Below the pieces are notes generated by a model, which ran no database searches, was not told the DNA's origin, and worked only from the letters and a program-made list of their open reading frames with translations. Below, in pieces: positions 1 to 9,884 of a stretch of DNA of 64,000 nucleotides. Every line of letters starts with the position of its first letter. Position 1 is the stretch's first letter. The position numbers were made by a program, and so were the translations under genes. Source of the DNA: Zunongwangia endophytica. Its GTDB lineage: Bacteria; Bacteroidota; Bacteroidia; Flavobacteriales; Flavobacteriaceae. The DNA is taken from positions 2,301,501 to 2,365,500 of the forward strand of contig NZ_JAUFPZ010000002.1 of the NCBI RefSeq assembly GCF_030409505.1, read 5' to 3'.

Positions 1-567
1 GCAATTCTAAAGAATCCAGTTTCACCATTGTACCGATGCTTACTTTAACATTACGATCGTTGTTGATTTCTAACGGCATTTCAAATTTCATATTTGCTTT
101 TCGCTGCTGAAGTGATTTTTTAGATTCTATCACCAATTTTTCTTCAGCAAAATCAATCGTAAAAGCTTTTTGCTGAAGCGGAGTTAAAGAAATTAATCCA
201 TCTAACGGAAAATCGATATCATAACTGCAAACTGTTCGTTATTTATACTAAAATCGCCTATTTCTAAAATATCAGACTGATATAAATCGGTAGTAATAGC
301 TTCTCCAGTTGCACGATGGCCAGTATAAAAATGATGCGTTTTATCAAGATTATCGATTTTATCAGCAAAATCTTTAGTTAGCAAATTTAAACCTGCTCCG
401 GTGTCGAACACAAAATTGCCGCTTACTCCGTTCACAGTCGCCTTAATCATGATATGACCATTCGGAGTCAATTTAAACGGAATTTCAATCTTTTCTTAGG
501 AATAATTCTGTGCGTAAAAAATGCTAGAAATAAGTAAAAACGTAACTAATAAAAATCCTCTCTTCAT
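1..567 (-). pseudogene. Broken retropepsin-like aspartyl protease gene, runs off the left edge
   Basis: The reading frame starts at an ATG at 567 and encodes a signal peptide ending near FYAQNYS. An in-frame TAA follows at codon 24 (496-498). The same frame then continues as a protease-like domain with the DTG catalytic motif (FVFDTGAGLNLL). Near 221-225 the frame is lost and stops at 202, but shifting by one base restores an open frame (YDIDFPLDGLISLTPLQQ...) that runs off the window. One stop and one frameshift indicate a decayed secreted aspartyl protease. Sequencing error is the alternative, but two separate lesions make that less likely. The start is supported by the purine-rich stretch just upstream. 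Confidence 0.7.
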
Positions 568-663
568 AATATCCTCTTTCTTATAACACGATTCAGAAAT
601 AGATTTGTTACAAAAAAGCCTCATATTTTATCGAATATGAGGCTTAGGTATTTAAAATATGAG

Positions 664-693
664 ATGAGACCCTGAAACAAGTTCAGGGTGACG
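664..693. repeat. REP-like palindrome (CCCTGAA...TTCAGGG type)
   Basis: A short imperfect palindrome has arms at 669-676 (ACCCTGAA) and 682-689 (TTCAGGGT), followed by GACG. Close relatives occur at 61787-61814 and 61844-61871. It lies between the protease pseudogene and the end of the metX-thrA fusion. Such dispersed intergenic palindromes are common in bacterial genomes; no function is visible here. Confidence 0.6.
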
Positions 694-731
694 TAATCTT
701 TTAATGATAAAATGAATATTCTATTTCCAAT

Positions 732-3700
732 CTATTTCTTTTCTGAAAGTTTTAAAATATCACCAAAAACCCCACGAGCGGTAACTGCAGCTCCGGCTCC
801 CGCGCCCTGAATAACTATTGGACGATCACCATAAGATTCCGTATAAATTTCAAAAATAGAATCGGCTCCTTTTACTTGTCCTAAACTACTATCATCTGGA
901 ACAGAAACCAATTTCACTTCCAATTCTCCTTTATCTTGTTGCAAATCTCCCGACAAATCTCCAATATATCGTAATACGTGATTTGGTTCTTGCTCCTCTT
1001 TTATTTTCTGATAAGTAGCATCTAATTCTTCCAATCTAGACACAAAAGTTGAAGCATCGTCACCCCGTAAATCTTCCGGTACAAGATTATTTATTTTCAC
1101 ATCGCCAAATTCATTCTGAAGATCCAGTTCTCTAGCCAAAATCAATAATTTTCGGCCAACATCATTTCCATTTAAATCTTCTCGAGGATCAGGTTCAGTA
1201 AAACCTTTATCGATAGCTTCTTTTAAAACACTACTAAATTTCCGATCTTCAGCAGAAAAAGAATTAAATAAATAACTCAATGTTCCTGAAAACACACCAC
1301 GAATTCGGGTAATATTCTCTCCGGATAGATGTAAAATTCGAATAGTATCAATTAAAGGTAAGCCTGCACCAACATTGGTTTCATATAAATATTGCTTCTG
1401 ATTTTTCTCCAGATTCTCTCGTAATTCCTTATAAAATTTGAAATCTAAGGTATTAGCGATTTTATTGGAAGAAACCAAATCGAACCCATGATTTACCAAC
1501 ATATTATAATGCTGAACAAATTGCTGACTCGCCGTATTATCTACTGCAATTAAATTTTCCAGATGAAATAATTCGGTATAATTAATTACATCTTCGATTG
1601 ACGCTTCCTGGTTTGAATTTTCTAATTCCGTTTTCCAATCTGCATTAATTCCTCTAGCATTCAATACTAATTTTCTGGAATTCGAAACCGCAAAAATATT
1701 CAGTTTTACTTTTTTACGCTCTTCAATAGTAGCTGCTGAGTTTAAGATCTGATCGATCAAGGTTCCGCCAACCGTACCATGACCAAAAATCGCAATATTG
1801 ATCTTTTTACAAATCTCAAAAATCTCCCCGTGAATTACATTCAAAGCTTTATTCAACTTTGCTTTCTTCACGACCAAACTCACGTTTTTTCCGGTTACAG
1901 TATTATTGAAAAGTAATGGAACAATCTGGTTTCTAATTAACGCATCGTAAGGTTTGTGGAAGGTACTTAAGTCCTGCCCCACAATAGAAATGACAGAAAC
2001 ATCATCGACCACCGAAATTTTATTGACATCTTTCGAGTAAAAATCACTTTCGAATTCTCGCTCTAAAGCTTTAACCGCTCGTCCTGCATTTTCGGCATCT
2101 ACTACTAAACCTATTCCACGTTCCGAAGAACCCTGAGAAATAATACTTACACTAATTTCTGCATCTCCTAACGCTCGGAAAATTCGCGCATCTATTCCCG
2201 ATTTACCTAACAAACCACGACCTTCTAAATTCAGCAACGCCATATGTTCTAAAACCGAAAGCGACTTCATGCCTTCTTTATTAGGTTTCGCGGTAATTAA
2301 AGTTCCCTGATTGTCGTTATTGAACGTATTTAAAATTCGAAGCGGAATATTCTTTTCGATTAACGGAATAATAGTTTTGGCGTGTAAAATTGTTGCTCCA
2401 AAATTAGCAAGCTCGTTTGCTTCGTTATACGAAAGCTGCTCAATTCGCTGCGCACTGGGCACCAAATCTGGATTTGCGGTGTAAATCCCGTCTACATGTG
2501 TATAATTCTGTAATTCTTCGGCATCTAAATAATTAGCTATTAAAGAGGCGGTATAATTGCTTCCGTTTCTACCTAAAGTTGTGGTTTCGTTTTTAACATT
2601 AGAGCCTATAAAACCAGTAACAATATTTACCGTTTTTCCTTTAAATTCTTCAAAATGCTTCACTACATTTTCTTTAGAAAGTGCTTCTAATGGCTGTGCA
2701 TTTCCGAATTTTTCATCGGTTTTAATCAGCAGGCGAGTATCGGTAAAATTTGCTTTATACCCGCGTTGTTTTAAAATTTCAGTAATTAATTTAGCCGACA
2801 TTAATTCGCCCTGAGAAAGTAACTGATCTTTAATTTTAGGACTGTAATCGCCAAGTAAACGAACACCTTCTAATAGCTTTTCTATACTTTTAAATTCTTC
2901 GGAAAAATCTACAAAACTATATTCTGAAATCTGATAGGCTTTAAACTTTTCGAATGCTGAAGAAACATCTTCGTTCTCTGAAGCTTTTTCTAATAAATTT
3001 TGAAGCTGATCGGTGGTTTTTCCTCGTGCTGAAACCACTACCGCAATACGTTCTTCGTTTTGTATCTTTTCTTCTATAATTTCTAAAACTCTAGATATAC
3101 CTTCTCCGTTGGCTAGAGATTTTCCGCCAAACTTTACTACTTTCATCTTATTCGCTTTTTGAAAAATACCGGTAATTATATTTTCCAGTTGTTTAAATTC
3201 AATTAAAAATGCATCGTGACCGTGTAGCGAGTGGATTTCGCCATAAGTCACTTTGTTACTATTTTGTGCTAATTGTTTGTAGGTTTCTCTATTTTCTTCC
3301 GCAGTAAAAAACAAATCAGAATCTACCCCGATAATGCAAATATTCGCATTGATACTTTCTAATACTTTATCTAACTCTGCCCTACCGCGAGAAACATCGA
3401 TAGTTTTTAGAAGCTGATTCATAAATTTATAAGCACCTACCTGAAATCTTTCCTGAAGTTTAGCGCCATGATGCAACAACCAGCTTTCTACATTAAAAAC
3501 CTGAAGTTCTTCGTTTGTGGTACGTTTAAAACGTGATTTAAAAGATTCTGGCGTGCGATAGCACAACATCGCGTGCATACGAGCATCGTGCACAGGATTT
3601 TTAGAATTATTTAAAAATAACTCCTGAATTTGGCAATTTGCGATTAACCAATCGGTAGATTTCCAATCGGTTGCTACTGTGATTAGATTATCGGTAATCT

Positions 3701-4118
3701 TTGGATTTAGCGCAGCCATTTCCCAGGCGATTCCGCCGCCTAGCGAACCACCAACCAGTGCAAAAAGATGATCGATTTTTAACGAATCTAAACCCGAAAG
3801 AAAGATTCTTGCTATATCTCGAGCTACAAAATCTTTATAATTTTCGATTAGAATCCCGTCGTAACCATTCCCGGGAACATTAAATGCCAGAATAGTATAG
3901 CTATCTGTATCGATACATTTCTCTTTACCAACAATATCTTTCCACCAACCAGTTTCGCCTGCTACTTCAGAATTTCCTGTAAGTGCATGATTAATCATTA
4001 CAATCGGCGCAGTATGTAAAGGCTGACCAAATACATGATACGATAATGTGATATCTTGAGTTACACCACTAATCGTAGTAAACTCTTTAAGTTGTAATTG
4101 TAATAAATCTTGTTTCAA
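732..4118 (-). CDS. Trifunctional fusion: homoserine O-acetyltransferase-like, aspartokinase, homoserine dehydrogenase
   Basis: The protein has 1128 residues. Residues 1-324 are an alpha/beta-hydrolase of the MetX family: HALTGN at 44-49, nucleophile elbow GGSLGG with Ser125, probable acid Asp268 and His301 in GHDAFL. Residues 325-770 are aspartokinase (KFGGKS at 329-334, TTLGRNGSNYTA at 513-524) with tandem ACT-type regulatory segments. Residues 773-1128 are homoserine dehydrogenase (GHGTVGG at 779-785, EPDPREDLNG near 975). ThrA-type kinase-dehydrogenase fusions are common, but an N-terminal MetX is unusual. The enzyme would run from aspartate to acetylated homoserine, apart from the aspartate semialdehyde dehydrogenase step. 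A SAM-I riboswitch precedes it. Joining Met325 lies in an open frame, so no frameshift is needed. Confidence 0.88.
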   Translation of the reverse strand: MKQDLLQLQLKEFTTISGVTQDITLSYHVFGQPLHTAPIVMINHALTGNSEVAGETGWWKDIVGKEKCIDTDSYTILAFNVPGNGYDGILIENYKDFVARDIARIFLSGLDSLKIDHLFALVGGSLGGGIAWEMAALNPKITDNLITVATDWKSTDWLIANCQIQELFLNNSKNPVHDARMHAMLCYRTPESFKSRFKRTTNEELQVFNVESWLLHHGAKLQERFQVGAYKFMNQLLKTIDVSRGRAELDKVLESINANICIIGVDSDLFFTAEENRETYKQLAQNSNKVTYGEIHSLHGHDAFLIEFKQLENIITGIFQKANKMKVVKFGGKSLANGEGISRVLEIIEEKIQNEERIAVVVSARGKTTDQLQNLLEKASENEDVSSAFEKFKAYQISEYSFVDFSEEFKSIEKLLEGVRLLGDYSPKIKDQLLSQGELMSAKLITEILKQRGYKANFTDTRLLIKTDEKFGNAQPLEALSKENVVKHFEEFKGKTVNIVTGFIGSNVKNETTTLGRNGSNYTASLIANYLDAEELQNYTHVDGIYTANPDLVPSAQRIEQLSYNEANELANFGATILHAKTIIPLIEKNIPLRILNTFNNDNQGTLITAKPNKEGMKSLSVLEHMALLNLEGRGLLGKSGIDARIFRALGDAEISVSIISQGSSERGIGLVVDAENAGRAVKALEREFESDFYSKDVNKISVVDDVSVISIVGQDLSTFHKPYDALIRNQIVPLLFNNTVTGKNVSLVVKKAKLNKALNVIHGEIFEICKKINIAIFGHGTVGGTLIDQILNSAATIEERKKVKLNIFAVSNSRKLVLNARGINADWKTELENSNQEASIEDVINYTELFHLENLIAVDNTASQQFVQHYNMLVNHGFDLVSSNKIANTLDFKFYKELRENLEKNQKQYLYETNVGAGLPLIDTIRILHLSGENITRIRGVFSGTLSYLFNSFSAEDRKFSSVLKEAIDKGFTEPDPREDLNGNDVGRKLLILARELDLQNEFGDVKINNLVPEDLRGDDASTFVSRLEELDATYQKIKEEQEPNHVLRYIGDLSGDLQQDKGELEVKLVSVPDDSSLGQVKGADSIFEIYTESYGDRPIVIQGAGAGAAVTARGVFGDILKLSEKK

Positions 4119-4242
4119 CTTTTCTAATTTTTAAACTTTAAAAATTTAAAACAGACTGAAATAAGCTGAACATCCATTTAATGGGTGCGTGCTTAGTTAC
4201 TATCAAGAAAAGTTTTGAGAATAATTCGTTGAAGAATATTTC

Positions 4243-4342
4243 TGTTATCTATCCGATAATCGGTAGAACGTAGCACCTTCTTTGTTGGCAAAGGGTTGCT
4301 AAGGCTTCTGCGGGTCTATTCCCTCAGCCTTTCTTGATAACA
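4243..4342 (-). ncRNA. SAM-I (S-box) riboswitch before the metX-thrA fusion
   Basis: Read on the minus strand, the element starts with a P1 strand GTTATC (4336-4341) and ends with its partner GATAAC (4244-4249). Between them come the S-box core pieces in order: GAGGGA, GACCC, GCAACCC, then AAGGTGCTA. SAM binding is expected to shut down the downstream gene. A segment at 4201-4210 (TTTCTTGATA on the minus strand) is a perfect 10-base complement of TATCAAGAAA at 4330-4339, which includes the 5' P1 strand. This gives a ready alternative helix for the expression platform. The family call is firm; the switching mechanism is inferred. Confidence 0.93.
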
Positions 4343-4370
4343 ATCAGTAAGTTTCTGAACTTCGTTTTAA

Positions 4371-4401
4371 CAAATTACGGTAATAATTTGCGATCGACCA
4401 A
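4371..4401 (-). promoter_or_regulatory. Candidate promoter for the SAM-I/metX-thrA transcript
   Basis: On the minus strand a TTG (4399-4401) is followed after 21 bases by TAATTTG (4371-4377). This resembles the Bacteroidota promoter TTG-N19..21-TAnnTTTG but is one base short in the -7 element. Its place about 30 bases upstream of the riboswitch is right for this role. Confidence 0.4.
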
Positions 4402-4817
4402 CATTTTTTTCAAATAGTATTTAGTAGTGAGAATTTTAGATTTCGGCTATCTGTCATCTTCTAATATTCAACCCACTACATTTTTTTCACTTCGAGTAGT
4501 AAATTTTAAAAGGAAATGTAAATTTGATGTATCGAGAAGTCCATATAATTTCTTTTTATCATTGCCATAAAAAGAAACAAAAAGGTCTAGTCTTATTTTT
4601 GATATCTTGAAAAACTGCTGAAAAATTACACATGCGTTCTGCAACCGCTTCGCTAGGCAGAACTCCACTGCCAGCCGCGCAATTCTTCATTGTTTTTACT
4701 ACGATAACAAAAAGTAGGACGATATTAGATATAATTAAAAATTGTTGAAAAATCCCGACTCTTAATTTCTTTCTTTTTAATCCGCTTTAAAAAGGTCTAT
4801 TTTCTAACATCTAAAAT
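4402..4817. other. Intergenic stretch without a supported gene
   Basis: Between the metX-thrA leader and the end of metF there is AT-rich sequence. A 66-codon open frame on the minus strand (4468-4668) has low-complexity, Lys/Phe-rich content and no recognisable motif, so it is not called. No tRNA or clear terminator was seen. Confidence 0.5.
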
Positions 4818-4837
4818 CTAACAGCAAAGCGATCTAA
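4818..4837. repeat. Intergenic 20-base repeat, copy 1
   Basis: The sequence CTAACAGCAAAGCGATCTAA lies just 3' of the metF stop codon. Near-identical copies are at 10791-10810 and 12621-12639, each also shortly after the stop codon of a minus-strand gene. The copy here differs from the second by one base. Confidence 0.65.
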
Positions 4838-4840
4838 AGA

Positions 4841-5797
4841 CTAAAAAACCGCTTCAGCAATCTTTTTAATATTCGAGCTTTTTCCCATGGAATAAAAATG
4901 TAATAATGGTACTCCAGCTTCTTTCAATTCTTTAGTTTGCTGAATAGCCCATTCGATACCAACCTGGCGGACTTCCTTATTACTTTTACAAGCCTCAACG
5001 CTATTTATTAAATCCTGCGGAAGATCTATACTAAAGACATGCGGTAATAATTGTAAATGTTTTTTTACTGCAATAGGTTTGATCCCCGGAATAATTGGTA
5101 CGTTAATTCCCATTTCTCTAGCCTTATCTACGAATTCAAAAAACGCCTGATTATTAAAGAACATTTGGGTCACTACATAATCGGCACCGGCATCTACTTT
5201 AGCTTTCAACTTTTTAAGATCGGTTTCTAAAGAAGGAGATTCCAAATGCTTTTCAGGATATCCCGCTACACCAACACAGAAATCTGCATGATTTTCAGAA
5301 TCTATCACTTCATTTAAATATTTTCCTCTAGAGAGGTTTTTTATCTGTCCTACAAGTTCATTTGCATAACAATGTCCTCCGCTAGTAGGTTCAAAATAAC
5401 GCTGATGTTTCATCGCATCTCCGCGAAGCGCCATGATATTTTCGATTCCTAAATAATGACAATCGACTAATAAATATTCAGTTTCTTCTTTAGTGAAACC
5501 GCCACACAACACATGCGGAATCGTGTCTACATTATATTTATGTTTAATAGCTGCACAAATTCCTACCGTACCTGGGCGCATTCTGGTAATTTTACGCTCC
5601 AACAATCCATCTTCTCGTTTTATATAAATATGCTCTTCTCTAGAAGTTGTCACATCTATAAACGGAGGATTAAATTCCATCAGAGGATCTATATTATCAT
5701 ATAATTCCTGAATGTTTTTCCCCTTTTGCGGCGGTACAATTTCAAAAGAAAACAATGTCTTTCCTTTTGCGTTTTCTATATGTTCGGTTACTTTCAT
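4841..5797 (-). CDS. metF: Methylenetetrahydrofolate reductase
   Basis: The 318-residue protein has the MetF opening (FSFEIVPPQKGK near residues 16-27), DVTTSREEH in the flavin and folate-binding barrel, LALRGD-like MALRGDAMKH and TQMFFNN. It reduces methylene-THF to methyl-THF, the methyl donor for methionine synthase. It is 48 bases downstream of the large methionine synthase part on the same strand. It is therefore most likely the last gene of the SAM-I-controlled metH operon. The length is typical for bacterial MetF. A 20-base repeat follows the stop. Confidence 0.95.
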   Translation of the reverse strand: MKVTEHIENAKGKTLFSFEIVPPQKGKNIQELYDNIDPLMEFNPPFIDVTTSREEHIYIKREDGLLERKITRMRPGTVGICAAIKHKYNVDTIPHVLCGGFTKEETEYLLVDCHYLGIENIMALRGDAMKHQRYFEPTSGGHCYANELVGQIKNLSRGKYLNEVIDSENHADFCVGVAGYPEKHLESPSLETDLKKLKAKVDAGADYVVTQMFFNNQAFFEFVDKAREMGINVPIIPGIKPIAVKKHLQLLPHVFSIDLPQDLINSVEACKSNKEVRQVGIEWAIQQTKELKEAGVPLLHFYSMGKSSNIKKIAEAVF

Positions 5798-5845
5798 TTG
5801 TTTAAAGCTGCTAATCGCTGATAGCTTTTAGCTGTCAGCTTATTT

Positions 5846-8566
5846 TTAATCTGCAATATTAGGATTCAGCCATTTTTCGGCTTTTTTATAATCAATTCCT
5901 TTACGTTCGGCAAAGTCTTTTACCTGATCTTCTTTTATTTTACCTAATCCAAAATATCGTGCTTCAGGATTCGCAAAATAATAACCACTTACACTAGCTG
6001 CCGGCCACATAGCTAAACTCTCGGTAAGTTTTACGCCTATATTTTCTTCTACCCTTAAAATATCCCAAATTGTTAATTTTTCTAGGTGATCGGGACATGC
6101 TGGATATCCAGGTGCAGGACGAATTCCTTTATAATTTTCTTTAATAAGTTCTTCGTTACTTAAGGTTTCTTCGGAAGCATAACCCCAATCTTCTTTCCTT
6201 ATTTTTTTGTGCAAATATTCAGCAAAAGCTTCTGCGAATCGATCAGCGAGCGCTTTGATCATAATCGAATTATAATCGTCGTGATTCTTTTCAAATTCGG
6301 CTGCTAATTCTTGTGTTCCGAATCCGGTTGATACACAAAAACACCCCATATAATCTTTTACTCCGCTTTCTTTAGGTGCGATATAATCTGAAAGGGCAAA
6401 ATTGGGCTTTCCGGCATGCTTTTTTAATTGCTGCCTTAAGGTTCTAAAAATTGCTGTTTTTTCTTCGGAATCTTGATTGAAATAAACCTCGATATCATCA
6501 TGGTTTACTGTATTCGCTTCAAATAAACCGTAAATCGCTTTCGCTTTTAATAATTTTTCGTCCAAAATTTGTTTCAGCAATACTTTAGCATCTTCAAAAA
6601 GTGACGTTGCCTGCTCTCCTACTACTTTATCTTCTAAAATATTAGGATAACGACCATGTAAATCCCAACTTCTAAAAAACGGACTCCAATCGATATACGG
6701 AACCAATTCATTTAAATCGAAATCTTCCAGAATCTGAATTCCGAGTTGATTTGGTTTAGTGATATTGGTGGTTTTCCAATCTATTTTATAATTATTTTCC
6801 CGAGCTGCTTCAATAGATAGAAAGCTCTTGACCTTGCTACGCTTTCCAAAATTATTCCTGAAAATTTCATATTCAGATTTTAGATTTTCTTTATACGCTT
6901 CTCGGGTTCTTTTATTCAGTAAATCACCAACAACAGTTACTGCTCGTGACGCATCATTAACGTGAGCAACTGCATGAATATATTGCGGATCTATTTTAAC
7001 AGCAGTATGAGCCTTCGACGTAGTTGCTCCGCCAATAAGCAAAGGCACATTAAAGTTCTGACGCTGCATTTCTTTAGCTAAAAAAACCATCTCGTCTAAA
7101 GACGGCGTTATCAAACCACTTAACCCTATAACATCTACATTATTCGCTTTTGCCGCATCGATAATTTTCTCTGGCGGCACCATTACGCCTAAATCGATAA
7201 TTTCGTAATTATTACAAGCCAATACAACACTCACAATATTTTTACCAATATCGTGAACATCACCTTTTACGGTAGCCATCAGCACTTTTCCGGCAGGTTC
7301 GCGTTTTGTGGTTTTATCATCTTCAATATAAGGCAGCAGATAAGCCACAGCTTTTTTCATTACACGAGCCGATTTTACGACCTGCGGAAGAAACATTTTT
7401 CCGCTTCCGAAGAGATCTCCAACTACATTCATCCCAATCATCAACGAGCCTTCAATCACATCGATAGGCCGTTCTGCTTCTTGCCGTGCAGTTTCTACAT
7501 CTTCTACAATATAAGCATCAACTCCTTTTACTAATGCATGAGTAATTCGATCTTGTGTACTCCCTTCTCGCCAGCTTAAATCGACTTTACTAGTTTTCGC
7601 GGTTCCTTTTACGGTTTCAGCAAAATCTAACAATCGCTCTGTAGCATCGTCCCTACGATCTAAAATCACATCTTCTACATGCTCTAATAAATCTTCTGGG
7701 ATTTGATCGTAAACTTCTAGTAATGCCGGGTTTACAATACCCATATTCATTCCGGCTTTTATCGCATAATATAGAAATACCGAGTGCATAGCTTCACGCA
7801 CAGGATTATTTCCTCGGAAAGAAAAAGAAACATTACTAACCCCACCACTTACACTACAATGCGGTAAGTTTTCTTTTACCCATGCCGTAGCTTCGATAAA
7901 ATCTATAGCATTTCTACGATGCTCGTCCATACCTGTTCCTACAGGAAAGATATTTAAATCGAAAATGATATCCTCTGGCGGAAAATTTACTTTATCCACT
8001 AAAACATCGTAAGAACGTTTTGCAATTTCGATTCTACGATCGTAATTATCGGCTTGTCCAACCTCATCAAAAGCCATTACAATTACTGCAGCACCGTAAC
8101 GTTTTATTTTTTTGGCGTGTTCAATGAATTGCGCTTCACCTTCTTTTAAGGAAATGGAATTTACTACACATTTCCCCTGCACCACCTGCAAACCGGCTTC
8201 GATAATTTCCCATTTCGAACTATCGATCATAATCGGTACTCGAGCAATATCTGGTTCTGCTACAATTAGATTCAGGAACTTTACCATGGCTTCCTTGCCA
8301 TCAATAAGTCCGTCGTCCATATTAATATCGATAATCTGGGCACCACCATCTACCTGATCTCTGGCAACATCTAAAGCTTCATCGAACTTTTCTTCTTTAA
8401 TAAGTCTTAGAAATCTTTTAGAACCAGCTACATTGGTACGCTCCCCAACATTAACAAAATTACTATCGGGCGTAATAATTAAAGGTTCCAGACCCGACAA
8501 TTGCAATGGTCGATAATCGGTTTTTCCTGAGGTATTATTAGCTAAATTATTGTCTAATCCTTCCAT
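5846..8566 (-). CDS. metH: Methionine synthase, pterin, cobalamin and activation domains (MetH C-terminal part)
   Basis: The 906-residue protein lacks the homocysteine-binding module, which is encoded by the gene directly before it. It starts with a pterin-binding domain ([16 protein letters not shown] near residue 37, then [13 protein letters not shown]). The cobalamin domain follows with the DxHxxG motif in [12 protein letters not shown], whose His is the lower cobalt ligand, and [13 protein letters not shown]. The C-terminal SAM-binding reactivation domain includes [12 protein letters not shown]. It transfers methyl groups from methyl-THF through cobalamin to homocysteine. The two-base gap to its partner suggests coupled translation. 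The cell must obtain or make vitamin B12. Confidence 0.95.
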   Translation of the reverse strand: MEGLDNNLANNTSGKTDYRPLQLSGLEPLIITPDSNFVNVGERTNVAGSKRFLRLIKEEKFDEALDVARDQVDGGAQIIDINMDDGLIDGKEAMVKFLNLIVAEPDIARVPIMIDSSKWEIIEAGLQVVQGKCVVNSISLKEGEAQFIEHAKKIKRYGAAVIVMAFDEVGQADNYDRRIEIAKRSYDVLVDKVNFPPEDIIFDLNIFPVGTGMDEHRRNAIDFIEATAWVKENLPHCSVSGGVSNVSFSFRGNNPVREAMHSVFLYYAIKAGMNMGIVNPALLEVYDQIPEDLLEHVEDVILDRRDDATERLLDFAETVKGTAKTSKVDLSWREGSTQDRITHALVKGVDAYIVEDVETARQEAERPIDVIEGSLMIGMNVVGDLFGSGKMFLPQVVKSARVMKKAVAYLLPYIEDDKTTKREPAGKVLMATVKGDVHDIGKNIVSVVLACNNYEIIDLGVMVPPEKIIDAAKANNVDVIGLSGLITPSLDEMVFLAKEMQRQNFNVPLLIGGATTSKAHTAVKIDPQYIHAVAHVNDASRAVTVVGDLLNKRTREAYKENLKSEYEIFRNNFGKRSKVKSFLSIEAARENNYKIDWKTTNITKPNQLGIQILEDFDLNELVPYIDWSPFFRSWDLHGRYPNILEDKVVGEQATSLFEDAKVLLKQILDEKLLKAKAIYGLFEANTVNHDDIEVYFNQDSEEKTAIFRTLRQQLKKHAGKPNFALSDYIAPKESGVKDYMGCFCVSTGFGTQELAAEFEKNHDDYNSIMIKALADRFAEAFAEYLHKKIRKEDWGYASEETLSNEELIKENYKGIRPAPGYPACPDHLEKLTIWDILRVEENIGVKLTESLAMWPAASVSGYYFANPEARYFGLGKIKEDQVKDFAERKGIDYKKAEKWLNPNIAD

Positions 8567-8568
8567 GA

Positions 8569-9588
8569 TCAGGCTGAAGCTTTTTTATGTTGAAGACTTT
8601 TTATAGGTCGTGGTTTGTAATCTTTCGCAATATTTGCAATTGCTTTTATATGATCGGGAGTTGTCCCACAACATCCTCCCAGTATATTTACCAGACTTTT
8701 CTCGAGATACTCTTTGGTTTGAATTGCCATTTCATCGGGACTTTCATCGTACTCTCCAAAAGCATTTGGCAAACCAGCATTAGGATAAGCTGAAACTCCA
8801 TATTGTGTTTTGTAAGCCAACACTTCTAAATGCGGAGTAAGCTGTTTTGCACCAAGAGCACAATTGAAACCGATACTTAACAATGGAATATGAGAAACTG
8901 AAATTAGAAAAGCTTCCGCAGTTTGCCCTGATAGCGTTCTACCTGAAGCATCTGTAATTGTTCCGCTAATCATTACCGGAATATCTACTTGAAGTTCTTC
9001 CTTTAATTCATCAATCGCAAAAAGTGCTGCTTTAGCATTAAGCGTATCAAAAACAGTTTCTACCAATAAAATATCTACACCACCTTTTATCAAGGCTTTT
9101 GCCTGTTGTCTATACGCAAGTCGAAGTTCATCAAAAAAAATTGCGCGGAATCCCGGATCGTTTACATCGGGAGACATGCTAGCTGTTTTATTAGTAGGTC
9201 CCATTGCACCCGCCACAAATTTTGGTTGGTCGGGATTCGCTTCGGTTAATTCGGTTGCTACCTGTTTGGCGATTCTGGCCGACTCGTAGTTTAATTCATC
9301 CACAAGTTCCTCCATCTGATAATCGGCCATAGCAATAGTAGTTCCCGAAAAAGTATTAGTTTCTACAATATCGGCACCCGCCTGAAAATATTTTTTATGA
9401 ATAGTGGCTATAGCCTCTGGTTGAGTTATCGAAAGCAAGTCGTTATTCCCTTGCAATGACACCGGCCAATCCTTAAAACGATCTCCACGGAAATCTTCTT
9501 CAGTGAATTTATATTCCTGAAGCATGGTACCCATAGCACCATCGAGGATCAGTATTTTTTCGGCTAATATTTCTTCTAATTTCGACAT
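8569..9588 (-). CDS. metH: Methionine synthase homocysteine-binding subunit (MetH N-terminal part)
   Basis: The 339-residue protein is a homocysteine S-methyltransferase domain. It shows the [12 protein letters not shown] opening and the zinc-binding cysteines in GFNCALGAK and [10 protein letters not shown]. In Escherichia coli this domain is the first part of one MetH chain of about 1200 residues; here it is a separate gene followed after two bases by the rest. Both together have the expected total length and all domains, so this is a split enzyme, not a broken one. A SAM-I riboswitch lies directly upstream, ending about 50 bases before the start codon. Confidence 0.94.
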   Translation of the reverse strand: MSKLEEILAEKILILDGAMGTMLQEYKFTEEDFRGDRFKDWPVSLQGNNDLLSITQPEAIATIHKKYFQAGADIVETNTFSGTTIAMADYQMEELVDELNYESARIAKQVATELTEANPDQPKFVAGAMGPTNKTASMSPDVNDPGFRAIFFDELRLAYRQQAKALIKGGVDILLVETVFDTLNAKAALFAIDELKEELQVDIPVMISGTITDASGRTLSGQTAEAFLISVSHIPLLSIGFNCALGAKQLTPHLEVLAYKTQYGVSAYPNAGLPNAFGEYDESPDEMAIQTKEYLEKSLVNILGGCCGTTPDHIKAIANIAKDYKPRPIKSLQHKKASA

Positions 9589-9636
9589 GTTATTCTGTTC
9601 TAAACGCTATCAAAAAAGAAGATAAAGGAAGTCTTG

Positions 9637-9753
9637 ATGTTATCTATCTGCGAAAAATCGTAGTAGAAGGTAGCACCTTCTCCATTGTACGAGAGACAAA
9701 GAGGGTTGCTAAGGTTTCACCGGGTCTAATCCCTCAACCTTTCTTGATAACGC
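9637..9753 (-). ncRNA. SAM-I (S-box) riboswitch before the split metH operon
   Basis: On the minus strand P1 is formed by GTTATC (9746-9751) and GATAAC (9639-9644). Between them are GAGGGA, GACCC, GCAACCC and AAGGTGCTA, the conserved SAM-I core. The hairpin between GCAACCC and AAGGTGCTA is longer than in the copy near 4.3 kb. A downstream segment at 9605-9615 (minus TTTTTTGATAG, then CG) can pair with the 5' P1 strand CGTTATCAA, partly by wobble pairs. It lies only about 17-27 bases before the metH start, so control could be at termination or at translation start. Confidence 0.93.
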
Positions 9754-9777
9754 TATTATTTTAATGAACTTAGCCCG

Positions 9778-9807
9778 CTAATATACGGTGTTCTCTTATA
9801 ATTACAA
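9778..9807 (-). promoter_or_regulatory. Candidate promoter of the metH operon
   Basis: On the minus strand TTG (9805-9807) is followed after 19 bases by TATATTAG (9778-9785), one mismatch from TAnnTTTG. Transcription would start about 20 bases before the riboswitch. This is a motif match only. Confidence 0.55.
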
Positions 9808-9884
9808 GAGATTCAATAAAAATCTTAATCGTCAAATAAGATTTTAAAAAAAGTAAACCCGCCTTGACAGACGGGTAATATCAC

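Noticed and set aside
4468..4668. 66-codon open frame on the minus strand
   Set aside because: Lys/Phe-rich, low complexity, no motif, and it lies in AT-rich intergenic sequence with no start signal worth trusting.
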